This document shows positions 7,245-19,209 of a stretch of 64,000 bases of DNA, one piece after another. The DNA is from Virgibacillus sp. SK37 (GTDB taxonomy: Bacteria; Bacillota; Bacilli; Bacillales; Amphibacillaceae), in contig NZ_CP007161.1 in NCBI RefSeq assembly GCF_000725285.1, positions 1,349,911-1,413,910 of the forward strand. Reading direction: 5' to 3'. The position numbers and the translations under genes were made by a program. How positions within the stretch are numbered: position 1 is the stretch's first letter; each line of letters begins with the position of its first letter. The notes under the pieces were generated by a model. The model saw nothing but the letters and a program-made list of their open reading frames with translations, had not been told where the DNA came from and did not search any database.

Positions 7245-8276
7245 TTAGGCTTCATTTAAGTGAAATGCATCTGCTAGTAATGCATACGATTTGTGCCTTG
7301 CTTCTTTGTCTGGAATCATATTTAGAATCATCAGCTCATCTATCTGCGCATCCTGTTTTAACTTCAGCAACTTTTCTTTTACCGTAGTGACACCGCCTAT
7401 CACAAAACGACCTTTATTCTGTTGACGTACCAATTCTTCCTGATCTGAGTATGAATGACTGGCGGCTTCCTCAAGTGTTGGTGGAGCAAAATGAAATTGG
7501 CCTGTGCCCCAACGTGCCCATTGTAGCTCTGCCGGGCCTGCAAGATATGCAGCTTCCTCATCAGATTCTGCACATACAACAATAATGGAAAGAATGCTGT
7601 ATGGGTCTTTATAGAATTTTGATGGCTTAAAGTTTTCCAGGTATTTACGAAGTACTGGGATCGCCCAATCCGGGTTAATTTGAGCTGCAAACGCATAGCC
7701 AAGTCCGAGTTCGGAAGCAATTTGCATACCCCCATCACTGGATCCAAGCATAAATAGGTCAGGACGGAGAGACCGATCTGGTGATGGGGTAATTTTGGCA
7801 AAGGGGTGATCTACAGGAAAATCACCAGTAAAATAAGCTAGCAACTCATTAAGTAGTTCACCGGCATCATCGCCATGAAGCGCTTCTCGAGAACGACGAA
7901 GTGCTAACGCGGTAATTCCATCTGTACCTGGTGCGCGTCCCATACCTAGATCAATTCGACCTGGGTGCAGAGCTTCCAGAAGAGAGAAGTTTTCCACGAC
8001 TTTAAGTGGGCTGTGGTTTGGTAGCATCACACCACCAGAGCCGATCCGTATTCGTTCTGTCAGTGCGGCCACATGTGCAGCAAGTAATTCTGGAGAAGTA
8101 CTTGCTTGGTGTTTTGTGTTATGATGCTCTGCAAACCAATATCTTGTGAATCCAAGCTTATCTGCTAGTTGAGCAAGCTCAGTGGAATATTGCAGTGTTT
8201 TGGTAGCTGATTCATTATTATAAATGGACGCCAGGTCCAAAATGGAGAGCTTTAATGAATTGTCTTCACTATGCAT
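7245..8276 (-). CDS. LLM-class flavin-dependent oxidoreductase (luciferase-like)
   Basis: A 343-residue cytosolic protein of the bacterial-luciferase superfamily, using reduced FMN supplied by a partner to oxidise a small organic substrate. Typical blocks are TRYWFAEHHNTK near residue 45, RIGSGGVMLPNHSPLKVVENF, HPGRIDLGMGRAPGTD and FMLGSSDGGMQIA, which line the flavin site; the MsnO8-like subgroup fits. AGGAGG precedes ATG 8276. It is first in a two-gene operon with the frameshifted reductase, and divergent from a MarR regulator. Two copies of a 12-bp palindrome in the shared intergenic region suggest MarR repression. The substrate is unknown. Confidence 0.9.
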   Translation of the reverse strand: MHSEDNSLKLSILDLASIYNNESATKTLQYSTELAQLADKLGFTRYWFAEHHNTKHQASTSPELLAAHVAALTERIRIGSGGVMLPNHSPLKVVENFSLLEALHPGRIDLGMGRAPGTDGITALALRRSREALHGDDAGELLNELLAYFTGDFPVDHPFAKITPSPDRSLRPDLFMLGSSDGGMQIASELGLGYAFAAQINPDWAIPVLRKYLENFKPSKFYKDPYSILSIIVVCAESDEEAAYLAGPAELQWARWGTGQFHFAPPTLEEAASHSYSDQEELVRQQNKGRFVIGGVTTVKEKLLKLKQDAQIDELMILNMIPDKEARHKSYALLADAFHLNEA

Positions 8277-8312
8277 ATTATTTTTCCCTCCTAATTATGT
8301 ATATGCTAAACA

Positions 8313-8415
8313 TTAGTACCCTAATTAAAATAGAAGAACAATTGTAAGTCAATAAAAGCATCTTATCATATAATTTTGACGTAAAAAGAGGACATGGATA
8401 TAATTAGTATACTAA
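8313..8415. promoter_or_regulatory. Paired 12-bp palindromes: likely MarR operators
   Basis: TTAGTATACTAA (8404-8415, perfect palindrome) and TTAGTACCCTAA (8313-8324, same half-sites) lie 91 bp apart in the gap between the divergent LLM and MarR genes. The shared pattern TTAGTANNCTAA and this placement are what a MarR dimer would use to control both directions. Confidence 0.65.
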
Positions 8416-8437
8416 CAAATTGAACGAGGTGTTGAAT

Positions 8438-8860
8438 ATGGTAGAAAAAGAGATCCGAGAGCTACTTCAAACGATTGCTGCCAAATCACGCAAAGCATAT
8501 GCGCGCCAATTCCGCCATGTGGATTTACATATTGGGCAGGAAACTGCGCTCTGTCAATTATGGATGGAGGATGGACTTAACCAGTCGCAATTACGTGATA
8601 AAATGGGGTGTGAGGCCTCTACACTCAGTAATATGCTACGAAAGCTGGAACAAGATGAATTTATATACCGCAAACAGGATGAGATTGATGCACGCAGCAC
8701 CAGAGTTTTTCTTACGGAGAAAGGCAAGCAGTTAAAAGAACCCATTAGCCGTGTCTGGGAAGACCAGCAACAAAAAATGCTTAACGGAATCTTGCCAGAA
8801 GAATTACTATTTATGCGAAGATTACTAAAACAAATGGAAGCTAATTTGCGGGAGGATTAG
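8438..8860 (+). CDS. MarR-family transcriptional regulator
   Basis: A 140-residue winged-helix protein. Residues about 45-110 form the MarR DNA-binding core: the recognition region GLNQSQLRDKMGCEASTLSNMLRKLEQDEFIYRK, then wing DEIDARSTRVFLTEKG, with the DxR-S/T-V pattern typical of the family. Helices at both ends serve dimerisation. ATG 8438 has GAGGTG 6 nt upstream; a TTG at 8420 is less likely. It is divergent from the LLM/oxidoreductase operon and only 37 bp ahead of a fumarylacetoacetate-hydrolase-family gene, so it probably autoregulates all of them in response to a quinone or aromatic ligand (inference). Confidence 0.9.
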   Translation: MVEKEIRELLQTIAAKSRKAYARQFRHVDLHIGQETALCQLWMEDGLNQSQLRDKMGCEASTLSNMLRKLEQDEFIYRKQDEIDARSTRVFLTEKGKQLKEPISRVWEDQQQKMLNGILPEELLFMRRLLKQMEANLRED

Positions 8861-8897
8861 GGAATCAACAACTTTCACTTTCAAAGGAGGAGAACGA

Positions 8898-9521
8898 TTG
8901 AGATTTAGCAATGTTTTTTGTATTGGGCGTAATTATGCAAACCATGCGGCTGAGCTCGGAAATGAGCTGCCATCTATGCCAATGGTTTTTTCAAAGCCGA
9001 CACATTCACTTGTACGTGCAGATGGCAAGGTGATTACATATCCGGCAAACATGGGTGACATTCACCATGAATTAGAAATTGTTTTATACATAGGCAAACA
9101 TGTTTCTGAAAAATTTCAAGTCGATGATGTAGTAACAAAAATGGCGCTCGGGGTGGATCTTACTTTAAGAGACGTCCAAACTGATTTAAAAAAGAAAGGA
9201 CATCCATGGCTCTTGGCGAAAGGGTTTAAAAATGCGGCAGTCGTTACGGATTTCTGGGATTTTCCTGGTACGGCTGCTTGTGCAGATGAAATTTTTTCAT
9301 TGGAACGTGGGGGTAAGGTGATTCAAAAAGGGAATATCCAATCGATGATATTCAATTTCCATGAGGTTATTGACTACATTCAAAAGAATTTTGGTTTAAA
9401 CGAAGGTGATATAATCTATACGGGCACACCTGAGGGAGTAGGTCCCATTGCTGATGGGGAAAAATATGAACTCAAATGGGGAGAAAAAGTAAAAGGAAGC
9501 TTTGTCGTCAAGCAAAGATAG
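8898..9521 (+). CDS. Fumarylacetoacetate hydrolase family protein (FAHD1/YcgM-like)
   Basis: A 207-residue enzyme of the FAH superfamily, the short form acting as an acylpyruvase or oxaloacetate decarboxylase in relatives. Visible motifs are CIGRNYANHAAELGNE at the N-terminus, the metal-binding HHELEIVLYIG (Glu pair), LGVDLTLRDVQ, and the C-terminal GDIIYTGTPEGVGP. It starts at TTG 8898, supported by AAAGGAGG 7 nt upstream; no ATG is available. It follows the MarR gene closely and is closed by a strong terminator. The substrate is not determined; linkage to the redox cluster hints at aromatic or keto-acid turnover. Confidence 0.88.
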   Translation: MRFSNVFCIGRNYANHAAELGNELPSMPMVFSKPTHSLVRADGKVITYPANMGDIHHELEIVLYIGKHVSEKFQVDDVVTKMALGVDLTLRDVQTDLKKKGHPWLLAKGFKNAAVVTDFWDFPGTAACADEIFSLERGGKVIQKGNIQSMIFNFHEVIDYIQKNFGLNEGDIIYTGTPEGVGPIADGEKYELKWGEKVKGSFVVKQR

Positions 9522-9538
9522 ATAATATGCCACATTTT

Positions 9539-9576
9539 AAAACCCCTCTTTCTATCCGTACAGAAGGAGGGGTTTT
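9539..9576. terminator. Bidirectional terminator between FAH and chemoreceptor genes
   Basis: A 10-bp perfect stem AAAACCCCTC/GAGGGGTTTT with A- and T-tracts on both sides serves two convergent genes. Confidence 0.9.
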
Positions 9577-9590
9577 GGATGAGCATAGGT

Positions 9591-10505
9591 TTACAATAAT
9601 TTGCTAAATTGTTGAGCTTGTTCCTCTAACTGACGCGAAGATTGATTAAAATCTCTGAAGTCACTCACAGTGTCACGTACCTTTTCCTGGCCTTTTTCCA
9701 TGTGTGTTTGGACCTTTTTTGTTCCATTTGTAATTGTGTTAATTTCTGTCTTAATCTTATCCGTGTTATCTCGAATTTGAGTAATGGATTTTTCCACATT
9801 ATCGGATAGCTTACGTACTTCTTGAGCAACTACATTGAAACCCCGACCATGTTCTCCCGCGCGAGCAGCCTCAATAGCAGCATTTAATGCTAACAGGTTC
9901 GTTTGTACTGCAATGCCTCTAACTGTTTCCACAATTTTACCTATGGCATGTGCTTCCTGTTGCAGATCCTGGAGAGTTTCTGTATTATTTTCAGTTTCAC
10001 GAACGAGCTGTTCCATTAATTCTAAAAATTCTTCTGATCGGATAATTCCTTTTTCTGCTTTGTTATTCAATGTGCCTGACATTTGCGTAAGTTGATCAGC
10101 AACATTCATTAGATTATTGTACCGATCAGTTATATTTGTTGCTACTTTGGATACACCAATAACTTTTGTGTGTGCTTCATTATATATTGGCATATAGGTA
10201 GCCTCCAGCCAAATCCGTTTACCGTCCTTACTTTTTCGTTCAATTTTATCCTGATACACTTTTCCTGTAAGCAAATGTCTCCAAAAGCGCTCATATTCCT
10301 GACTGTTTGCAAATTCTGGGAAACAAAGTAATTGGTGGTGCATGTCTTTCATCTCTATTGCTGTGTAGCCAATCGTTCTTGCAAAAACTTCATTAACATA
10401 GGCGATTCGACGATCAAGCCCAAAGCGGACAATGGCGAGATTTTCCTCTATAGCTTTTACAACGTGTGCATCGGTAACTTCTTCATTTACTTTTGTATGT
10501 AACAT
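9591..10505 (-). CDS. Soluble PAS-domain methyl-accepting chemotaxis protein
   Basis: A 304-residue cytoplasmic chemoreceptor-like protein without membrane segment or HAMP. Residues about 15-130 form a PAS fold ([29 protein letters not shown] to [12 protein letters not shown] and [12 protein letters not shown]). The C-terminal half is a short signalling hairpin with the invariant tip [12 protein letters not shown] preceded by [25 protein letters not shown], which contacts CheA/CheW. The start is ATG 10505 with GAGGAGA 7 nt upstream; an earlier in-frame ATG lacks a site. It likely senses an internal redox or small-molecule cue through PAS, like Aer or YfmS types; no cofactor-binding residue can be asserted. 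It is alone, with no che genes nearby. Confidence 0.9.
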   Translation of the reverse strand: MLHTKVNEEVTDAHVVKAIEENLAIVRFGLDRRIAYVNEVFARTIGYTAIEMKDMHHQLLCFPEFANSQEYERFWRHLLTGKVYQDKIERKSKDGKRIWLEATYMPIYNEAHTKVIGVSKVATNITDRYNNLMNVADQLTQMSGTLNNKAEKGIIRSEEFLELMEQLVRETENNTETLQDLQQEAHAIGKIVETVRGIAVQTNLLALNAAIEAARAGEHGRGFNVVAQEVRKLSDNVEKSITQIRDNTDKIKTEINTITNGTKKVQTHMEKGQEKVRDTVSDFRDFNQSSRQLEEQAQQFSKLL

Positions 10506-10834
10506 TTTTTCTCTCCTCTTTTGAGATAAGTTACTATATTTCAAAACACCTTAAAGATGAAATAAGAATGGTGTATGTAATAACTGACCTCAAAAGGAGG
10601 GGGCTGTAATAGCAGTATCCTTATTTTATTGTCCTTATGTCATAAACGTGTAACTCTTTAATTAAGGCTTACGACATAAGGATATTTACCTATATTATAA
10701 TGGATGAAACCTGGAACAGGTAGTAATTTAAATTTTTTTACACATTTTCTCTTCTTTCCAAAATGGACGGTGGCTATTTCATTTGCTAAAGTCTTAATAG
10801 AAGGAAGCGATAAAATATTGCATGTACAGGAGGG
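10506..10834. promoter_or_regulatory. Intergenic region with a 10-bp perfect inverted repeat
   Basis: Between the divergent chemoreceptor and YdbC-like genes. TCCTTATGTC (10632-10641) and GACATAAGGA (10673-10682) are exact inverted copies separated by 31 bp. This spacing suits a looped operator or a cruciform more than a terminator, and no T-run follows. Nothing else was identified in these 330 bp. Confidence 0.5.
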
Positions 10835-10840
10835 ATGAAA

Positions 10841-11053
10841 TTGGCTGAGCTAAAGTTTGAAATTATGGAAACACTTGGGGTGTTGTCCGAATCACCGAAG
10901 GGGTGGACGAAGGAAGTAAATTTAATCAGTTGGAATGGAAGAGATCCAAAATATGATATTAGAGACTGGTCTCCAGATAAGGAAAAAATGGGGAAAGGCG
11001 TAACCCTTACAACATCAGAATTGGAAGAATTAAAAAAGGTTTTAGGGAGGTAA
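10841..11053 (+). CDS. YdbC/PC4-family ssDNA-binding protein
   Basis: A small protein of about 70 residues with the hallmark sequence of the bacterial PC4-like family: FEIMETLGVLSE, GWTKEVNLISWNGRDPKYDIRDWSPD and KMGKGVTLT. Family knowledge: homodimeric Whirly/PC4 fold binding single-stranded DNA or RNA, as shown for lactococcal YdbC. An ATG at 10835 touches the Shine-Dalgarno AGGAGGG; TTG 10841, 7 nt downstream of it, fits better and matches family N-termini (M-A/D-E/D-LKFEI). It is monocistronic, and its stop lies inside the 5' arm of the terminator. Confidence 0.85.
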   Translation: MAELKFEIMETLGVLSESPKGWTKEVNLISWNGRDPKYDIRDWSPDKEKMGKGVTLTTSELEELKKVLGR

Positions 11054-11079
11054 GTTTGTATCTCCCTAAAACCTTTCTT
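11037..11079 (+). terminator. Terminator of YdbC-like gene
   Basis: A 13-bp perfect stem (AGGTTTTAGGGAG/CTCCCTAAAACCT) followed by TTCTT; the 5' arm overlaps the last codons. Confidence 0.85.
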
Positions 11080-11517
11080 ACGTAAAATAGATAAGGTTTT
11101 GAAATATTGCCTACTGCGTTAGTGAAAGCCAAGTACAGCTCCAATGAACGGTATCCCAAAACCCAACAGTTTTCTTTAGACGCTTTGCCTCTATTATAGT
11201 ATGACAGAATCATTGTGTTTTCTCCATATCCCACCAGTAATTAATCTGTTATGGATCCAATCTGCCCCCGGTTCTTAAAAACGGTTTGATGGCGATTCCG
11301 TAGATTTAAATGGAATAGAAATCACTAGTGAAAGAGGGAATACGCAAGCGCTAATTATATATAAAAGCTAAGGTTGCGGATAATTCGCGATGAATAAGTC
11401 AAATTAAGCAGTTTTAAATAAATTAGAGTGGTAAGATGTAGGTTGAAATTATATAAAATGAACTTTCCCTCTTTCTATAGAAGAAGGAGTATTATTACAA
11501 TAAAGGGAGCGCTTTAA
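11080..11517. other. Gene-poor region, possible coding remnant
   Basis: No full gene. A short open stretch at about 11277-11371 on the plus strand reads FDGDSVDLNGIEI ... QALIIYKS before a stop and may be the tail of a decayed gene, but it is too short to classify. The promoter of the GGCT-like gene lies at the right end. Confidence 0.35.
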
Positions 11518-11910
11518 ATGTCCGAAAAGTATATGGTTTTTGTATACGGAACCTTACGCAAAGAGGAAAGTAATAATGAATTTTTGGCAAATTCACGACT
11601 TGTTGCCGAAGGAGCATGGACTGCAGGAAAGCTGTACTCCACAACAAGCTATTATCCAGTCCTGGAAAAGTATAAATATGGGAAAGTATATGGAGAGTTA
11701 TATGAAGTAACAAAGGATAAGCTGGAGGAACTTGATGTATTGGAAGGGTATATAGGGGAAGGAAAAAATAACTTGTATGATCGGATTGAACAAACGATCT
11801 TTACCGATAAAGCTAGTTGGCTGGCATATCTATATGTAATGTCAATTAAATCAATGGAGATGCGTTTATCGGTTATAGAAAGCGGAGATTGGAAGAGGCA
11901 TGTACCATAA
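11518..11910 (+). CDS. Gamma-glutamylcyclotransferase (AIG2-like) family protein
   Basis: A 130-residue single-domain protein of the GGCT/AIG2 fold. The signature VFVYGTLRKEE at residues 7-17 forms the substrate loop. LDVLEGYIGEG near residue 80 supplies the conserved acid of the family, followed by a short beta-barrel closure ending in AYLYVM. Relatives turn gamma-glutamyl-amine bonds into 5-oxoproline, but many bacterial members have unknown substrates. AAAGGGAGCG lies just upstream of ATG 11518. It is monocistronic, just ahead of the rrn operon and co-directional with it. Confidence 0.85.
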   Translation: MSEKYMVFVYGTLRKEESNNEFLANSRLVAEGAWTAGKLYSTTSYYPVLEKYKYGKVYGELYEVTKDKLEELDVLEGYIGEGKNNLYDRIEQTIFTDKASWLAYLYVMSIKSMEMRLSVIESGDWKRHVP

Positions 11911-12119
11911 AGGGTAACTTATGCTTGCCGCACTTTGGAGTTTATTCATACAACAAGGAGGAAAAAAACAACTACTATTCTGGTTGGGGAAAATAAAATT
12001 TTTCAACTGTTGACATTCGTTTCTAGAAAATGTAATATTGTTCTCGCTGCTTAAACAGATTACAAAACGTGCAGCCGATCTTATTCAATATCATTTGTTT
12101 GTAAAGACGAAAAAAATTA
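11911..12119. other. Spacer between GGCT-like gene and rrn promoters
   Basis: No gene or clear terminator seen; AT-rich sequence leading into the rrn promoters. Confidence 0.4.
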
Positions 12120-12149
12120 TTGACTTCCCTTTATGATATGTGATATATT
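12120..12149 (+). promoter_or_regulatory. rrn promoter P1
   Basis: TTGACT (12120-12125) and TATATT (12144-12149) with an 18-bp spacer: the upstream member of a tandem sigma-A pair. Confidence 0.7.
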
Positions 12150-12206
12150 AATTGAGTCGCCAATTTGAGAAGATAATGTGAAACTTATAAACTATGAAAA
12201 AAGTTG

Positions 12207-12235
12207 TTGACACATGTATCTCTGAATGGTATGAT
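12207..12235 (+). promoter_or_regulatory. rrn promoter P2
   Basis: TTGACA (12207-12212), a 17-bp spacer and TATGAT (12230-12235): a near-consensus sigma-A promoter. It is followed by the conserved leader GCTCTTTGAAAACTGAAC (from 12270), typical of Bacillus rrn processing and antitermination. Confidence 0.85.
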
Positions 12236-12410
12236 GTAAAAGTCGCTTTTTTGAAAGTGACAACATATTTGCTCTTTGAAAACTGAACAAAACAACCAGT
12301 ATGTCAAGAAAAACATGACGTTTTTCGTTAATTTTTAAAAAGCCAGAAGTTAACGCTTCTGCAGCTAAGACATGGAGATAAGATTGATTGGTGTCGATCT
12401 TATTCAAACT

Positions 12411-13982
<1,572 letters not shown>

Positions 13983-14263
13983 ATTTAGAACGGAACACTG
14001 GAAGGTTTACGCCTTTCAGGAAGGACATACATGGTTGTTTGGTTCAGTTTTGAGAGAGCGAAAGCTTCTCAAAGGAACTTCTGTTAAGTACCGTCACCTC
14101 CTGGGACTGCGATTACTCGTCCCATCTAAAACATTTGTGACGAACACAGAAGCCACCACATCCTGTGGAAGTTGTACCTTGAAAACTAAATAAGAGTAAC
14201 AACGACATCAATTTTAGATATAAAGTAAGGCTAAGAAATTAGCACGCTTATTCATTGTAAAAA

Positions 14264-17180
<2,917 letters not shown>

Positions 17181-17265
17181 TTTTCTTCTTTGATGGTCGT
17201 TGTTTTTCTCTTATTTAGTTTTTAGGGTATAAATTCATTTTATGATATATACCGCTAAAAAGTGG

Positions 17266-17381
17266 TCTAGTAGCAATAGCGGAGAGGTCACACCTGTTCC
17301 CATGCCGAACACAGAAGTTAAGCTCTCCAGCGCCGATGGTAGTTGGGACGTTGTCCCTGCAAGAGTAGGACGCCGCTAGGC
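17266..17381 (+). rRNA. rrf: 5S ribosomal RNA
   Basis: About 116 nt, with the conserved core GAGGTCACACCTGTTCCCATGCCGAACAC (described in part) and AGAGTAGGACGCCGCTAG. It lies about 85 bp after 23S, completing the 16S-23S-5S operon. The ends are approximate. Confidence 0.95.
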
Positions 17382-17431
17382 AATTCAAAAAGCATTGTGA
17401 TACGTAGAGTATCGCAATGCTTTTTGAATTG
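17381..17431 (+). terminator. rrn operon terminator
   Basis: A very long, nearly perfect hairpin: about 23 bp of stem (CAATTCAAAAAGCATTG ... CAATGCTTTTTGAATTG) with the TTTTT inside the 3' arm, immediately after 5S. It is symmetric, so it may also stop antisense transcription. Confidence 0.9.
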
Positions 17432-17553
17432 GGTGATTTATAGGATGATTTGCCATACCGCGCCAGTTTATTTTCTGAGGTTTCGTGTCCGTTAATATCC
17501 TATCAGAGATAAATCTTGAGTCATTCATACTGAACTGTGCTATATAGTAACCT
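17432..17553. other. Spacer between rrn terminator and array 3
   Basis: No gene or motif recognised. Confidence 0.4.
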
Positions 17554-17760
17554 CCTAATGGACAAAAGCCCGATCCAAACGCCAAGAACTGTCCAATAGC
17601 TCTTCCCTAATGGACAAAAGCCCGATCCAAACGCCAAGAACTGTCCAATAGCTCTTCCCTAATAGACAAAAACCCCATCCAAACGCCAGGAACTGTCCAA
17701 TAGCTCTTCCCTAATAGACAAAAGCCCCCTCCAAACACCAAGAACTGTCCAATAACTATT
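17554..17760. repeat. Keyword array 3: 52-bp tandem units with inverted borders
   Basis: Four units start at 17554, 17606, 17658 and 17710, an exact 52-bp period. Each begins with CTAATGGACA (or CTAATAGACA) and ends near TGTCCAATAG, its approximate inverted copy, so hairpins can form both within units and across unit borders. Spacer parts (AAAGCCCGATCCAAACGCC) vary by a few bases. A decayed partial unit is seen near 17812-17838. It is noncoding and lies between the rrn terminator and the end of the convergent CAP-protein gene. Confidence 0.92.
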
Positions 17761-17850
17761 CTACTCCACTCCATAATGCCGAAATATACAGCTAACCGTA
17801 ACTTCAATCTATCCAAACGCCAGAACTTCTCCAATAAAATAAAAGTTACC

Positions 17851-17899
17851 AAAAAGGACTGTGACAAACCTCAATGATATATAGGTTCAGTCACAGTCT
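17851..17899 (-). terminator. Terminator of CAP-domain gene
   Basis: On the minus strand, AGACTGTGACTGAACCT pairs with AGGTTTGTCACAGTCCT (few mismatches) and is followed by TTTTTGG; it starts 10 bp after the stop codon. Confidence 0.85.
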
Positions 17900-17909
17900 C
17901 TCCTGCTAA

Positions 17910-19040
17910 TTATTTTGTAATAAAGTTTTCAGTATAAAATGGCATGGAGTCCTTATTAAATGCCACACCAACAGCAAGTGTACGATATTCTTCTTTTAAT
18001 ATATTTTCGCGGTGGCCAAGGGAATTCATAAGACCTTCGTGAGCGAAAATGCTGCTGATTTGTCCCGCGGCAATGTTCTCTCCAGCAATTTGAAAGCCAA
18101 TGCCATCTTCTCTCATTCTTTCAAAAGGTGATTGCCCATCTGGGTTCACATGGCTGAAGAAATTATTTTCAGCCATGTCTATACTATGCTCACGGGCAGT
18201 TTTTCTTACATGTTCGTCCCAATTCAACGGGGAAAGTCCATGCTCTACACGTGCTGCATTTGTCAGGTCGAACAGCTGGTATTCAAAGCCTTTCTTCAAT
18301 TCTTTACTTGCTTCTGGCAGATAGGCTTTTTTCTCATCTTCCAGTTTACCACTGATCATTTGAATCGCAGTGACGGTATGATCTTCATGTTTATCATAGA
18401 AAATAGTTACATAGTTATCATTTATAAGAAAAACATCATACTCATTTTTACTATCAATCTGATAGTTGATAAATCCTTTTTTTATACTTTTCAATGGTTC
18501 ACTTAAGGCATCCCGGACGCTTTCTTTGGAACTGCCTATTTTAATATTGTCCTTTGACCTTAGCAAATCCTGATTGGTGTATAACCCAACAACTTGATTT
18601 TGATCATTGTATGCGGCCATAAAGAAATTTTGATAATTGTCGTGGTAGGTAACCCAATCAACACCATATTCATTCATTGTAGCTCGCTCTGGCTCCCCCG
18701 CCTGATTTTCTATTTCTGCTCTATCTGTACCGAGGCCAGCATTATGAACAGTAAACGGTTGCTCTTTGGGTGACTCAAGTTTCGGTTTATCAGCCTTAGG
18801 ATCACTTGGTTTTTCCTCTGATAATTGCTTGTCAGTAAATGTTGCAATCAAGTTCTGTATTCCACTATTTATATTTTCCATCGTATCTATTACTGTGGGA
18901 TTCTCTTTAATTTGAGTAACATCTGCATCCATTTTTTCTATCACACCAGAAACGCCAGATTGTTCAAAGGTGTTTCCATAAAAATGCCAAAATGCCCAAC
19001 CGATAAGAAGAATAAAAATAATGGTACGTATTTTTGGCAT
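17910..19040 (-). CDS. CAP/SCP-domain secreted or anchored protein (YlbC-like)
   Basis: About 376 residues. An N-terminal membrane segment (TIIFILLIGWAFWHFYG) is followed by a polar linker. Next comes a CAP-associated N-terminal domain (GLGTDRAEIENQAGEPERATMNEYG ... YDKHEDHTVTAIQMI in outline). The C-terminal CAP domain has QLFDLTNAARVEHGLSPLNWDEHVRKTAREHS, the cavity His in FFSHVNPDGQSPFERM, AGENIAAGQ and SLGHRENILKEEYRTLAVGV. This order is that of B. subtilis YlbC. It acts on the outer face of the membrane; the biochemical role of bacterial CAP proteins is unsettled. Start ATG 19040 has GGGAGTGG just upstream; ATG 19073 is an alternative. Confidence 0.85.
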   Translation of the reverse strand: MPKIRTIIFILLIGWAFWHFYGNTFEQSGVSGVIEKMDADVTQIKENPTVIDTMENINSGIQNLIATFTDKQLSEEKPSDPKADKPKLESPKEQPFTVHNAGLGTDRAEIENQAGEPERATMNEYGVDWVTYHDNYQNFFMAAYNDQNQVVGLYTNQDLLRSKDNIKIGSSKESVRDALSEPLKSIKKGFINYQIDSKNEYDVFLINDNYVTIFYDKHEDHTVTAIQMISGKLEDEKKAYLPEASKELKKGFEYQLFDLTNAARVEHGLSPLNWDEHVRKTAREHSIDMAENNFFSHVNPDGQSPFERMREDGIGFQIAGENIAAGQISSIFAHEGLMNSLGHRENILKEEYRTLAVGVAFNKDSMPFYTENFITK

Positions 19041-19209
19041 CCTGCCACTCCCGTCTAATGTTGTTTTCTCCATTGTAGCCGATGGGGCTGGTTTTATACA
19101 ACTTGAAAAGAATGGAATTTATTAGAAACAAACACTACTATTTCGTATATGTAAAATTGAAAATTATGTTAAAATATAGAAAAAGAAATAAAATGGAAGT
19201 AGGGGTCAA

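Noticed and set aside
11007-11234. Minus-strand frame of 75 codons
   Set aside because: Overlaps the YdbC terminator, has no ribosome binding site, no recognisable domain.
17554-17760. Array 3 as CRISPR
   Set aside because: The whole 52-bp unit repeats nearly unchanged, including the would-be spacer.
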